Counted from the first letter of the stretch, positions 36,297 to 44,821 are shown. The stretch is 64,000 bases of DNA from Nocardia terpenica (GCF_013186535.1 NZ_JABMCZ010000005.1:868001-932000), one strand, 5' to 3'. The notes: generated by a model from the sequence alone, not told the origin. Program-made: numbers and translations.

Positions 36297-36749
36297 TCAC
36301 ACCGGAGCTACCTCGGCAGTGCGCGCGTACTCGAAGTTGTGCAGGTCCGCGGCCATCGCGGCGAGCAATTCCTGTGCGGCACCCGACAAATCGCAGGCCG
36401 CGAGCAGCAGCCGCTGTAGTTCCGCACATCCCAGCAGTGTGACGGTATGTCGATCGATATTCTTGCTGTCGGTGATGGGGTCCGGCTCGATTGCCGGGAA
36501 GTACTCCGGAGCGACGCCGAAGTACCGAGCCAATGCCGACACTGTCGCGGGCGACGGATCGGTGCGAGTGCCGGTGCGTAACTGTAACAGATATAGATCC
36601 GAGATGGGCAGGCCGTTCGCGCGCAATGCGCGGCCGACCTCCTTGGTGCGCAGTTGAATTCCCGGCAAACCTGCGGTGTCGAACAGGCGATTGAGGCGGG
36701 AAGCGAAAGTGTCGTCATCGATCGTGCGGGCGAGGGCATCGTGAGACAT
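36297..36749 (-). CDS. EspR-like helix-turn-helix regulator
   Basis: A 150-residue DNA-binding protein resembling the nucleoid-associated regulator EspR of mycobacteria. The N-terminal helix FASRLNRLFDTAG leads into an extended XRE-type helix-turn-helix (GLPISDLYLLQLRTGTRTDPSPATVSALARYFGV read in parts, residues about 47-80), followed by a helical dimerisation domain. GGAG lies 6 bases before the ATG. It sits in a row of same-strand genes between the NTF2-like gene (13 bases upstream) and the histidine kinase (58 bases downstream). A paralog with the same core is at 58327-58941. Confidence 0.85.
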   Translation of the reverse strand: MSHDALARTIDDDTFASRLNRLFDTAGLPGIQLRTKEVGRALRANGLPISDLYLLQLRTGTRTDPSPATVSALARYFGVAPEYFPAIEPDPITDSKNIDRHTVTLLGCAELQRLLLAACDLSGAAQELLAAMAADLHNFEYARTAEVAPV

Positions 36750-36762
36750 GGGACTCCGATCG

Positions 36763-37185
36763 CTATCCGGTGGCCGCGAATTTGGGGTCGTACACGCCGC
36801 GGCACGGATGGTACAACTTGGTCATGACGGTCCACCGACCGCCGGTCAGCAGCACGGTCAGATACTCCTCGACGAAAACGCCGAACAAACACACCCGCGT
36901 TCTCGCCGTGGCCGATTCGGGCGACAGCAATTCGATCGACAGGATCACGTCGTCGCGGTCGGCCCGCACCGAGGACGGCGACCGGCGGCTCTGCAATACC
37001 TGCCGATATTCGTCCGCCGACCGCATCGCGACCACACCGTCCTGCACGGTGTACACCACGGCGGCGGGGTGGAATACGTGATCGAACAGCGTCAGATCGT
37101 GAAAATAGAGCACATCGAAGTAATCCTCGAGCAGATCCTTGATGTCCAGGGTTGCGGTGAACGGGCTTTCGAGTGGGGTATTCAT
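36763..37185 (-). CDS. NTF2-like protein (SnoaL/lumazine-binding type)
   Basis: A 140-residue protein with the cone-shaped NTF2-like fold expected from the pattern DIKDLLEDYFDVLYFHD, then the beta-rich GRWTVMTKLYHPCRGVYD end. Members bind or isomerise small hydrophobic ligands, or act without catalysis; function here is unknown. GGAGG lies 5 bases before the ATG. It lies 69 bases downstream of the PEP-mutase-family gene, so the two enzymes may act on the same small molecule. Confidence 0.82.
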   Translation of the reverse strand: MNTPLESPFTATLDIKDLLEDYFDVLYFHDLTLFDHVFHPAAVVYTVQDGVVAMRSADEYRQVLQSRRSPSSVRADRDDVILSIELLSPESATARTRVCLFGVFVEEYLTVLLTGGRWTVMTKLYHPCRGVYDPKFAATG

Positions 37186-37254
37186 GAAAACCTCCGTATC
37201 GGCGCCACCGACCCGGCCCGGCGCGGGGCCGGGCCGGGCCGGGGAGCGGGTGGG

Positions 37255-38121
37255 TCAGATCCGCGACGCCGTGAGCCGGTCCGGCACGTGGTGCCGGGCG
37301 AGGTTGCGCTCCACCAGGGCCAGTGAACTGGCCACACCGACGCTGTCGGCGCTGTGCTCGGGCAGCCGGCCGTCGTTGACGCGCAGGTTGATCAGCGCGT
37401 CGGTGATGGCGGTGTGCGCCGCGAACAGGCACGGCGTGGAGTAGATCGCCACATTCACGCCGAGGTCCTGCAGTTCCGGCAGCGACAGCCGCGGCGACAG
37501 GCCGCCCGCGATCTGGTTGAACAGCAGCGGCTTGTCCCCGATGACGCCGCGCACTTTGCGAATCCACTCGACGCTGCGCACCCCGTCCACCAGCAGCACA
37601 TCCGCGTCGGTGTCGGCCAGGGCGGCGGCGCGGTAGAGGATCTCCGACTCCTCGGTGGCATCGGTGCGCGCCACGACCACCAGATCCGAGCGGCTCTGCA
37701 ACACCAGGTTCAGCTTCTCCAGATACTCGTCCAGCGGCAGGATCTGCTTACCGGATACGTGCCCGCAGCGCCGCGGCCGCTTCTGATCCTCGAGAATGAC
37801 ACCGGAGGCGCCGATGGCCTCCAGGTGCGTCACCACATGGCAGGCCACCTCGGGGTCGACATAGCCGTCGTCGATGTCGACCAGCAGATGCTGCTTCGGG
37901 AATGCCAGCCGCAGCCGCTGCACGAAGCCGACGATGTCCGGCCAGGCGATGAAGCCGATATCGGGCAGCCCGTAGTAGGAGGCGGCAAAGCCGAAGCCCG
38001 ACACGAACATTCCGTCGTAGTGTTCCGCGGCCAGCGACGCCGAGTACATGTCGTAGATACCGATGAGGGGAGTGATATTGTCGTGGTTGATATCGGTACG
38101 AAGCGCGTTTCCATAGCCCAT
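37255..38121 (-). CDS. Isocitrate lyase/PEP mutase superfamily enzyme
   Basis: A 288-residue TIM-barrel enzyme of the family that makes or breaks C-C or C-P bonds next to a carboxylate. The Mg2+-binding DIDDGYVDPE and the active-site loop EDQKRPRRCGHVSGK are visible. The latter keeps the catalytic Cys-Gly-His seen in isocitrate and methylisocitrate lyases, which favours a lyase over phosphonomutase. It is far shorter than true isocitrate lyase (about 430 residues). The ATG at 38121 has AAGGAG 8 bases upstream. It heads a probable operon with the NTF2-like, EspR-like and kinase genes. The substrate cannot be told. Confidence 0.85.
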   Translation of the reverse strand: MGYGNALRTDINHDNITPLIGIYDMYSASLAAEHYDGMFVSGFGFAASYYGLPDIGFIAWPDIVGFVQRLRLAFPKQHLLVDIDDGYVDPEVACHVVTHLEAIGASGVILEDQKRPRRCGHVSGKQILPLDEYLEKLNLVLQSRSDLVVVARTDATEESEILYRAAALADTDADVLLVDGVRSVEWIRKVRGVIGDKPLLFNQIAGGLSPRLSLPELQDLGVNVAIYSTPCLFAAHTAITDALINLRVNDGRLPEHSADSVGVASSLALVERNLARHHVPDRLTASRI

Positions 38122-38175
38122 TGTGCAGCTCCTTGGCATTCTTCCACCTGCTGCCGATGATTCGGCGATCGGGAG

Positions 38176-38202
38176 GTCCCACCTCGTTGTGTGACGTCCC
38201 AC
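38176..38202 (-). promoter_or_regulatory. Tandem direct repeats upstream of the PEP-mutase-family gene
   Basis: The heptamer GTGGGAC (minus strand) occurs twice, 20 bases apart start to start (two helical turns), ending 55 bases before the start codon of the PEP-mutase-family gene. Tandem direct repeats on one face of the helix are typical of sites for OmpR-family regulators, and such a gene lies immediately upstream. Confidence 0.5.
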
Positions 38203-38291
38203 TTCAAGGCTAAGAGCTGGATGGTTATCGGAAGGCTAGCCCAAGGCAAAACTCGCGCTTACCCTTCGGCGCGGGGCCGGGTTTCGTGAAT

Positions 38292-38978
38292 TCAGCCGCG
38301 TTCGAGCCGGTATCCGCGGCTGCGCACGGTCGATATGCGATACGGATCCTCGCCGTGTTCGGCGAGCTTGCGGCGCAATGCGGAGACGTGCACATCCAGC
38401 GTCTTGGTCGAGCCGTGCCAGTGCTGGTCCCAGATCATCGTCATGAGGGTGTCGCGGGTGACCACCTCGCCGATGTGCTCGACCAGAAGATACAGCAGGT
38501 CGAATTCCTTGGGTCGCAGGGCCAGCTCGCCGTCGCCGACCCAGGCGCGCCGGGCGTACGGGTCGACGCGCAGATCGCCCGCCTCGAGCGGTTCGGGATT
38601 GGCGACGGCCGAGCGGCGCCGCAGGTGCGCGCGCAGGCGGGCGAACAGTTCGGTGAGCCGGATCGGCTTGGTCAGGTAGTCGTCGGCGCCCGCGTCGAGG
38701 GCGACCACGATCTCGAATTCCTGCGTGCGGGCGGTGAGTACGACGATCACGCTGGTGACCAGCTCGGTGCGCAGCCTGCGGCACAGTTCCACGCCGTCGC
38801 GGTCGGGCAGGCCGAGATCGAGCAGGATCAGGTCGGGCCGACACCGTGCCACCGCCGCCTCGGCCTCCGCGGCCGTCTGCACCCACTCCACGACATACCC
38901 GTGACCGACCAGCGCGTCGCGCAGTTCGACACCTATGTCCGGATCGTCCTCGACGACCAGCAATTGCGTCGACTCCAC
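38292..38978 (-). CDS. OmpR/PhoB-family response regulator
   Basis: A 228-residue regulator. The receiver domain has the acidic pair in VVEDDPD, the phospho-acceptor Asp in LLDLGLPDRDG and the conserved Lys in YLTKPIRL; the C-terminal winged helix has RPKEFDLLYLLVEH and the recognition part in TLDVHVSALRRKL. The start is taken as the GTG at 38978, because it places the first beta strand at the N-terminus; there is no clear ribosome-binding site, so translation could be leaderless. No kinase adjoins, but a kinase lies downstream on the same strand at 34910-36238. Divergent from the secY-like gene. Confidence 0.88.
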   Translation of the reverse strand: MESTQLLVVEDDPDIGVELRDALVGHGYVVEWVQTAAEAEAAVARCRPDLILLDLGLPDRDGVELCRRLRTELVTSVIVVLTARTQEFEIVVALDAGADDYLTKPIRLTELFARLRAHLRRRSAVANPEPLEAGDLRVDPYARRAWVGDGELALRPKEFDLLYLLVEHIGEVVTRDTLMTMIWDQHWHGSTKTLDVHVSALRRKLAEHGEDPYRISTVRSRGYRLERG

Positions 38979-39143
38979 TCCCAAATAGTAGGCGAGGGCC
39001 GGGCTTATGCCATCCGAACAGCGGGTTTCCCTCCATCGGGGGAGATCGAAATCCGACTCGCGACCGACGTGTGCCGCCGTGGACACTCCGTAGCGTCGAG
39101 GCGTGATTCGCCTGTCTCCCAGCATTGTTCATCAGGAGGATGC

Positions 39144-40475
39144 GTGCTCTCCGCCCTCGTAGTGGCCCTGCGGACCCCCGACCTACGGCGGAAGATTCTC
39201 CTGACGCTGGGTGTGCTCGCGCTGTCGCGGCTCGGGGCGGCGGTCCCCGCGCCCGGGGTCGACCACGCCGCGCTGCGTGCCTGTCTCGACACCGCCGCCG
39301 GGGGCGATTCGGCCGGGATCTACCAGCTCATCGGCATGCTCTCCGGCGGGGCGCTGCTGCAATTGTCGGTGTTCGCGATCGGTGTCGCGCCGTACATCAC
39401 CGCGAGCATCATCACCCAGTTGCTGACGGTGGTGATCCCGCGGTTCGAGCGGCTGCGCAAGGAGGGCGAGCCCGGGCAGGCCCGGATCACCCAGTACACC
39501 CGGTATCTGTCGGTCGCGCTGGCGGTGTTGCAGGCGTCGACGGTGGTGGCGCTGGCCGGGCGGGGCCTGTTGCCGCGCGGATGCCACCGGGAGGTGCTGG
39601 CCGATCGTTCGCCGTTCGGGATGATCGTCGCCGTGCTGGTGCTGACCGCCGGTGCGGCGCTGGTCATGTGGTTCGGGGAGTTGATCAGCGAGCGCGGGAT
39701 CGGCAACGGCATGTCGCTGTTGATCTTCGCGGGTATCGCGGCGCGAATCCCGGGTCAGGGCAAGGCGATTCTGGATGCCGAGGGCGGGGTGGTCTTCGCG
39801 GCGGTCTGCGTCGCGGTGGTGCTGGTGATCGTGGGCGTGGTGTTCGTCGAGCAGGGCCAGCGCCGGATTCCGGTGCAGTACGCCAGGCGCGTGGTGGGCC
39901 GCCGGATGTACGGCGGCGCGTCGACGTATCTGCCGCTGAAGGTCAATCAGGCCGGTGTCGTGCCGGTCATCTTCGCCTCCTCGCTGCTGTCGGTGCCCGG
40001 TCTGATCGCGAAGTCGGTCCCGGGGTCGAGCGCTCCGTCCCGGTGGCAGGAGATACTCCAGACATATCTGGTCAATCCGGGCAATCCGGTTCATGTCGCG
40101 GTCTATTTCGTGCTGATCGTGTTCTTCACGTACTTCTATGTCGCGATCACCTTCGCTCCGGACGAGCGCGCGGAGGAGATGAAGAAGTTCGGCGGGTTCC
40201 TGCCCGGCTATCGGCCCGGCACGGCGACCTCGGACCACCTGGCCTTTGTGCTCAGCCGGATCACCTTGCCGGGGGCCGTGTATCTCGGCGTCGTCGCCGT
40301 GCTGCCGAACCTGCTGCCCGTCGGCGGCACGGGCGCGTCGCAGAGCCTCGCCTTCGGCGGTACCTCGGTGCTGATCGTGGTGAGCGTCGGCCTGGACACG
40401 CTGAAACAGCTCGAAAGCCAACTGCTGCACAGAAACTACTCGGGATTCCTGCGCCGGACCCCATACGATCGGTGA
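39144..40475 (+). CDS. secY2: SecY-family protein translocase channel, outside the ribosomal operon
   Basis: A 443-residue, ten-helix SecY protein. Signatures: an N-terminal LGVLALSRLGAAVPAPGVD, APYITASIITQLL, the cytosolic loop with QARITQYTRYL, GNGMSLLIFAGI, and VNQAGVVPVIFASSLL. Start GTG has AGGAGG 5 bases upstream. The housekeeping secY is normally in the ribosomal-protein operon with adk and map; none of these is nearby, so this is probably a second SecY, although it could be the only one if rearranged. No secA2 or accessory Sec genes are nearby. The next gene starts 2 bases after its stop. Confidence 0.88.
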   Translation: MLSALVVALRTPDLRRKILLTLGVLALSRLGAAVPAPGVDHAALRACLDTAAGGDSAGIYQLIGMLSGGALLQLSVFAIGVAPYITASIITQLLTVVIPRFERLRKEGEPGQARITQYTRYLSVALAVLQASTVVALAGRGLLPRGCHREVLADRSPFGMIVAVLVLTAGAALVMWFGELISERGIGNGMSLLIFAGIAARIPGQGKAILDAEGGVVFAAVCVAVVLVIVGVVFVEQGQRRIPVQYARRVVGRRMYGGASTYLPLKVNQAGVVPVIFASSLLSVPGLIAKSVPGSSAPSRWQEILQTYLVNPGNPVHVAVYFVLIVFFTYFYVAITFAPDERAEEMKKFGGFLPGYRPGTATSDHLAFVLSRITLPGAVYLGVVAVLPNLLPVGGTGASQSLAFGGTSVLIVVSVGLDTLKQLESQLLHRNYSGFLRRTPYDR

Positions 40476-40477
40476 CC

Positions 40478-41278
40478 ATGACCACGACTCCATCGCCGCG
40501 CCCGCTGCTTCGGGTGGTGTCGTCGCTGGTGCTCGCGATCGCCGCCGTGATGCTGTCGATGGGCTCCGCCGCCGCCGACACGCAGCTCCCCGCCCGCGGC
40601 GACACCGCGGAGCCCGCCGCCGCGCGGCAGGCGGCGATCTCCGTGCTGCTCGCGGGCGATCACATCGTGTTCCGCTCGGGGCTGCGCGCGGTGATCGGCG
40701 CCCAGCCCGACCTTCGGTGCGTCGCGGAGGTCGGCGACGGCGCCGCGGCCGTCCGGGAGATGCACCGGCTGCGACCCGATGTCGCCATTGTGGACCTCGA
40801 TATGCCCGGCCTCGACGACGCGACCGTCGAACGGGTTGCGGCGCTGGGCGATACGACCCGCATCCTCACCCTCACCACCGCCGGGACCGACGAGAACCTC
40901 TACCGCGCACTACGTCTGGGCGCGAGCGGGTTCCTCACCAAATCGCTACCGGCCCGGGACCTGGTCGCGGCCGTCCGGACGGCCACCCGCGACACCGCCC
41001 TCATCGACCCGCGCCGAACCCGCCGCCTGATCACCCGGCTGACCGGCGGAACCGAACCGTTCCCCACCGCACCGGAAGTCGAGACGCTCACCGCCCGCGA
41101 ACATCAGGTCCTGCTCCTGATCGCCAAGGCGTACACCAATCCGGAGATCGCCCGCACCCTCGGCGTCGGCGAGCAGACGGTGAAGACGCACGTCTCCAAC
41201 GTGCTCGCCAAACTCGGTGTCCGCGACCGCGTGCACGCCGCGGTGTACGCCCACACCCGTCGCATCGTCCCCCGATAA
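40478..41278 (+). CDS. LuxR/NarL-type response regulator with an N-terminal signal-sequence-like segment
   Basis: A 266-residue protein. Residues about 11-33 form a hydrophobic helix ending in GSAAA, just like a secretion signal, followed by a Pro/Ala linker. From about residue 53 it is a normal receiver domain (phospho-acceptor Asp106 in VDLDMPG; Lys in FLTKSLP), and the C-terminal LuxR helix-turn-helix is clear (LTAREHQVLLLIAKAY, NPEIARTLGVGEQTVKTHVSNVL). The usual acidic pair at the first strand reads GD instead of DD. The ATG lies 2 bases after the secY-like stop, so the two are likely coupled. A later GTG near 40645 could give a conventional regulator without the hydrophobic part, but it lacks a good ribosome-binding site and would start inside the first strand. 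Confidence 0.85.
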   Translation: MTTTPSPRPLLRVVSSLVLAIAAVMLSMGSAAADTQLPARGDTAEPAAARQAAISVLLAGDHIVFRSGLRAVIGAQPDLRCVAEVGDGAAAVREMHRLRPDVAIVDLDMPGLDDATVERVAALGDTTRILTLTTAGTDENLYRALRLGASGFLTKSLPARDLVAAVRTATRDTALIDPRRTRRLITRLTGGTEPFPTAPEVETLTAREHQVLLLIAKAYTNPEIARTLGVGEQTVKTHVSNVLAKLGVRDRVHAAVYAHTRRIVPR

Positions 41279-41362
41279 CCCGGCGCACCGCTCGAGTGCG
41301 TACCTGGACCGGTCGCCGCGTCGGGTGCGACACTGGCCGGGCCCGTGAGAAAGCGAGTTCCG

Positions 41363-43198
41363 GTGGGCCACTACAAGAGCAATGTGCGCGACCTCGAGTT
41401 CACCCTGGTCGAGGTGCTCGGGCTGGCCGCGATCCTGGACTCCGGCGCGTTCGGCGATCTCGACGAACCGACCGTGCGGTCGATGCTGGCCGAGGCGGCG
41501 GCGCTGGCCGAGGGGCCGGTGGCGGAGTCGTTCGCCGACGGCGACCGGCATCCGCCGGTGTTCGATCCGGTGACGCATTCGGTGCGGCTGCCGGAGTCGG
41601 TCAAGCGATCGGTGCGCGCCTGGCGCGACGGCGAGTGGTGGCGGGTGGGCAAGTCCGAGGCCATCGGCGGGGTGCCCGCGCCGCGCATGGTGGCCTGGGC
41701 GATCAGCGAATTCGTGCTCGGCGCGCAGCCCGCCGCCTACCTGTACCTGACCGGTCCGATCATGGCCGACGTCGTCGACGGCCTCGGCACCGCGGAGCAG
41801 CGGCGCTGGGCACGGCTGGCGATGCAGCGCAACTGGGGCACGACCATGGCGCTCACCGAACCCGACGCGGGCTCCGACGTCGGCGCGGGACGCACGAAGG
41901 CCGTTGCGCAGCAGGACGGTTCCTGGCACATCGAGGGGGTGAAGCGGTTCATCACCTCCGGCGAGTCCGACGATCTGTTCGAGAACATCGTCCACCAGGT
42001 GCTCGCCCGGCCGGAGGGCGCGGCGGCGGGCACCAAGGGGCTGAGCCTGTTCCTGGTGCCCAAGTTCCGCTTCGACACCGTCACCGGCGACATCGGCGAG
42101 CGCAACGGCGTTTTCGTCACGGGGGTCGAGCACAAGATGGGGCTGAAGGCGTCGGCCACCTGCGAGCTGACCTTCGGGGCGCACGGCACCCCGGCCGTGG
42201 GTTATCTGGTCGGCGAGGTGCACGACGGCATCGCGCAGATGTTCCTGGTCATCGAGCACGCGCGAATGATGGTGGGCACCAAGGCGATCTCGACCCTGTC
42301 GAGCGGATACCTCAACGCACTCGACTACGCCAGGACCCGCGTGCAGGGCAGCGACCTGACGCGCATGGCCGACAAGACCGCGCCCAAGGTGACCATCGCC
42401 CACCATCCCGACGTGCGCCGTTCGCTGATGCTGCAGAAGTCCTACGCCGAGGGCCTGCGCGCGGTGTACCTCTACACGGCTGCCCATCAGGATGCCGTTG
42501 CCGCCCAGCGGGTTTCCGGCGCGGACGCCGAGCTGGCGGCTCGGGTGAACGATCTGCTGCTGCCGGTGGTGAAGGGCGTCGGCTCCGAGCGCGCCTACCA
42601 GTATTTGACCGAATCTCTCCAATGTTTCGGCGGCTCGGGCTTTCTCCAGGACTATCCGATCGAGCAGTACATCCGCGATTCGAAGATCGATTCGCTGTAC
42701 GAGGGCACCACCGCCATCCAGGCCCAGGACTTCTTCTTTCGCAAGATCGCCCGCGATCGCGGTGTGGCGCTGGGACACCTCATCCGGCAGATCGGCGCGT
42801 TCATCGCCGCCCCCACCGACGGCGGCCGACTCGCGTTCGAGAAGTCCCTTCTCGCAACGGCTCTGGACGATGTGCAGGCCATGGTGGGCACCCTGACCGG
42901 GCACCTGGCCGCCGCCGAGCAACGCCCCACCGAGCTGTACAGGATCGGCTTGGCCGCGGTCCCGCTGCTGCTGTCCGTCGGCGATCTGCTCATCGGCTGG
43001 CGCCTGCTCGTCGCCGCCGATATCGCCCGCACCGCACTGGATTCCGCTCCCGACGACCAGGATCGCGCCTTCTACCGAGGCAAGATCGCGGCCGCGTCGT
43101 TCTTCGCCAGGACCGTCCTCCCCCGCCTGAGCGCCGATCGCGCGGCACTGTCCGGACTCGATGCCACCCTCATGAATCTCGACGAAGCCGCATTCTGA
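41363..43198 (+). CDS. fadE5: FadE5-type acyl-CoA dehydrogenase
   Basis: A 611-residue acyl-CoA dehydrogenase of the long type with an extra C-terminal domain, exactly the length I recall for mycobacterial FadE5. The N-terminus MGHYKSNVRDLEF is a hallmark of the family and fixes the start at the GTG at 41363 rather than an upstream GTG at 41345. FAD-binding ALTEPDAGSDVG, the substrate-region KRFITSGE, and the catalytic glutamate region YEGTTAIQAQDF are present. It catalyses the first step of fatty-acyl beta-oxidation. Monocistronic, ending 10 bases before the convergent WYL regulator gene. Confidence 0.93.
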   Translation: MGHYKSNVRDLEFTLVEVLGLAAILDSGAFGDLDEPTVRSMLAEAAALAEGPVAESFADGDRHPPVFDPVTHSVRLPESVKRSVRAWRDGEWWRVGKSEAIGGVPAPRMVAWAISEFVLGAQPAAYLYLTGPIMADVVDGLGTAEQRRWARLAMQRNWGTTMALTEPDAGSDVGAGRTKAVAQQDGSWHIEGVKRFITSGESDDLFENIVHQVLARPEGAAAGTKGLSLFLVPKFRFDTVTGDIGERNGVFVTGVEHKMGLKASATCELTFGAHGTPAVGYLVGEVHDGIAQMFLVIEHARMMVGTKAISTLSSGYLNALDYARTRVQGSDLTRMADKTAPKVTIAHHPDVRRSLMLQKSYAEGLRAVYLYTAAHQDAVAAQRVSGADAELAARVNDLLLPVVKGVGSERAYQYLTESLQCFGGSGFLQDYPIEQYIRDSKIDSLYEGTTAIQAQDFFFRKIARDRGVALGHLIRQIGAFIAAPTDGGRLAFEKSLLATALDDVQAMVGTLTGHLAAAEQRPTELYRIGLAAVPLLLSVGDLLIGWRLLVAADIARTALDSAPDDQDRAFYRGKIAAASFFARTVLPRLSADRAALSGLDATLMNLDEAAF

Positions 43199-43208
43199 CC
43201 TCTACCGA

Positions 43209-44162
43209 TCACTGCGATCGTTCACCGGCCGCCAGCAATTGCCGCCCCAGGACGTGACAGCGTCTCGCGAGCTCGGGCGGCTCCAAGACCTCGAACCGAT
43301 GCCCCAGCAGCAGGACGTGCATGAGCACGGCATCGAGATTGTCCGCGCCGCTGGATATTTCGCACAGTTCGCCGCCGCGCGGCCGCACCACCGCCGCCGA
43401 CGCCGGAATCTGCGCGCGCACCCGATCCGCGGCCGCATGCACGAGGAAGCGCGCCTGCCGCGAGTAGACGCGGCTCGTGACACCCTCCTGCACGTAGGTC
43501 ACCGCATCGGGCGCGGCGCGCGGGCGGAAGCGCCAGGTCCGCGCCGACACCTCGGTCATCCGGTCGACGCGGAAGGTACGCCAGTCGTCCCGATCGAGGT
43601 CGAAAGCCAGGAGGTACCAACGCTTTTCGGAGGCGACCAGGCGATAGGGCTCGACCCGCCGCCGCCGGGGCCCGGCCGCGGACGGATAGTCGAATCCGGC
43701 CTCGACCTCGTCGCGGCAGGCCCGCGCCAGCGTCATGAGCGCCTCCGAATCGACCGGCGCCCGGCCCCCGGCAAAGGACTCCACCGCATCCGACAGCGCC
43801 CGCACCTCGTGCCGCAACCGGGTGGGCAGCACCCGGTCGAGCTTGGTCAGCGCGCGCAGCGCGGCGGCCCCGGTGGCCGCGTCGCCCGCGCCGACCAGCA
43901 GCGCGACCGCGGTGGCGATGGCCTCCTCGTCGTCGAGCAGCAGCGGCGGCAGATCCGGCCCGGGGCCGAGCCGATAGCCGCCGCCGACCCCCTGGGCGGC
44001 GTGTACCTGATAGCCGAGCGTGCGCAGCCGATCGATATCGCGCCGCACCGTGCGCGGGGTGACCCCGAGCCGGTCGGCGAGTTCGGGTCCGGTCCACACC
44101 TGTCGCTGCTGCAACAGCCCGAGCAGGGTCAGTACCCGCTCGGTGGTATCCCGCTCGTCCAT
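43209..44162 (-). CDS. WYL-domain transcriptional regulator
   Basis: A 317-residue DeoR-like regulator. The N-terminal winged helix-turn-helix (WTGPELADRLGVTPRTVRRDIDRL in parts, residues about 22-46) is followed by a WYL ligand-sensing domain (VEPYRLVASEKRWYLLAFD) and the C-terminal WCX extension. The ATG at 44162 has GGAGG about 10 bases upstream; a longer upstream frame is not supported. It is divergent from a DinB/VOC gene pair with a perfect inverted repeat between them. Such regulators are usually linked to small enzymes of this type and may sense a ligand or single-stranded nucleic acid. Confidence 0.88.
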   Translation of the reverse strand: MDERDTTERVLTLLGLLQQRQVWTGPELADRLGVTPRTVRRDIDRLRTLGYQVHAAQGVGGGYRLGPGPDLPPLLLDDEEAIATAVALLVGAGDAATGAAALRALTKLDRVLPTRLRHEVRALSDAVESFAGGRAPVDSEALMTLARACRDEVEAGFDYPSAAGPRRRRVEPYRLVASEKRWYLLAFDLDRDDWRTFRVDRMTEVSARTWRFRPRAAPDAVTYVQEGVTSRVYSRQARFLVHAAADRVRAQIPASAAVVRPRGGELCEISSGADNLDAVLMHVLLLGHRFEVLEPPELARRCHVLGRQLLAAGERSQ

Positions 44163-44188
44163 GCCCGCACCGCCTCCCCGTCCGACAA

Positions 44189-44211
44189 TAGCGGACCGAT
44201 TCTGTCCGCTA
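44189..44211. promoter_or_regulatory. Inverted repeat between WYL regulator and DinB genes
   Basis: Arms TAGCGGAC (44189-44196) and GTCCGCTA (44204-44211) are perfect complements with a 7-base spacer. It occupies the middle of the 68-base divergent gap and is the best operator candidate for the WYL regulator. Confidence 0.65.
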
Positions 44212-44230
44212 GGGGTGCCAGGGTGATCGC

Positions 44231-44821
44231 ATGGACACGAACGGACTGGACTGGAATCGGTCACTGCTCGACCAGTGGGAGTTCCACTGGAACCATCAGA
44301 TCAGGGCCCGGCTCGCGGGCCTCACCGACGACGAGTACTTCTGGTCGCCGGTGCCCGAGGCGTGGAGCGTGCGGCCGCGCGGCACCTCGACCGCACCCAT
44401 ACAGGCCGGTGCCGGGGACTTCACCATCGACTACGCGTACCCCACGCCGGTCCCCGCGCCGTTCAGCACGATCGCCTGGCGGCTCGGTCACGTCATCGTC
44501 GGCGTGCTCGCCGCCCGCACCGCGTCGCACTTCGGCGGACCGGCGGCGTCGTACGACACCTGGGAGTACGCCGGAGACGCGGCCACCGCTCTGGAACAGC
44601 TCGAGACCCAGCTCGACGCCTGGGTGACCGGGGTGCGCGGCCTCGGCGAGGCCGGGCTGCGGGTCCCGGTCGGCGAGAAGGAGCCCTACCCCGAATCGCC
44701 GATGGCCGACCTGGTTTTGCACATTCACCGCGAACTGATCCACCATCTGTCCGAGGTCTGCCTGCTGCGCGACCTCTACCTGTACACCGAAACCGCCACG
44801 AACGGAGCCGCGACCCGATGA
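44231..44821 (+). CDS. DinB-superfamily protein
   Basis: A 196-residue four-helix protein of the DinB/YfiT group, enzymes that often use bacillithiol or mycothiol as a thiol cofactor. The metal-binding His pattern is visible: HVIVG near residue 84 and HIHRELIHHLSEV near residue 164. It is translationally coupled to a VOC-family gene (4-base overlap) and is probably repressed by the divergent WYL regulator. In mycothiol-producing actinomycetes a role in detoxification is plausible, but no substrate can be read. Confidence 0.85.
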   Translation: MDTNGLDWNRSLLDQWEFHWNHQIRARLAGLTDDEYFWSPVPEAWSVRPRGTSTAPIQAGAGDFTIDYAYPTPVPAPFSTIAWRLGHVIVGVLAARTASHFGGPAASYDTWEYAGDAATALEQLETQLDAWVTGVRGLGEAGLRVPVGEKEPYPESPMADLVLHIHRELIHHLSEVCLLRDLYLYTETATNGAATR

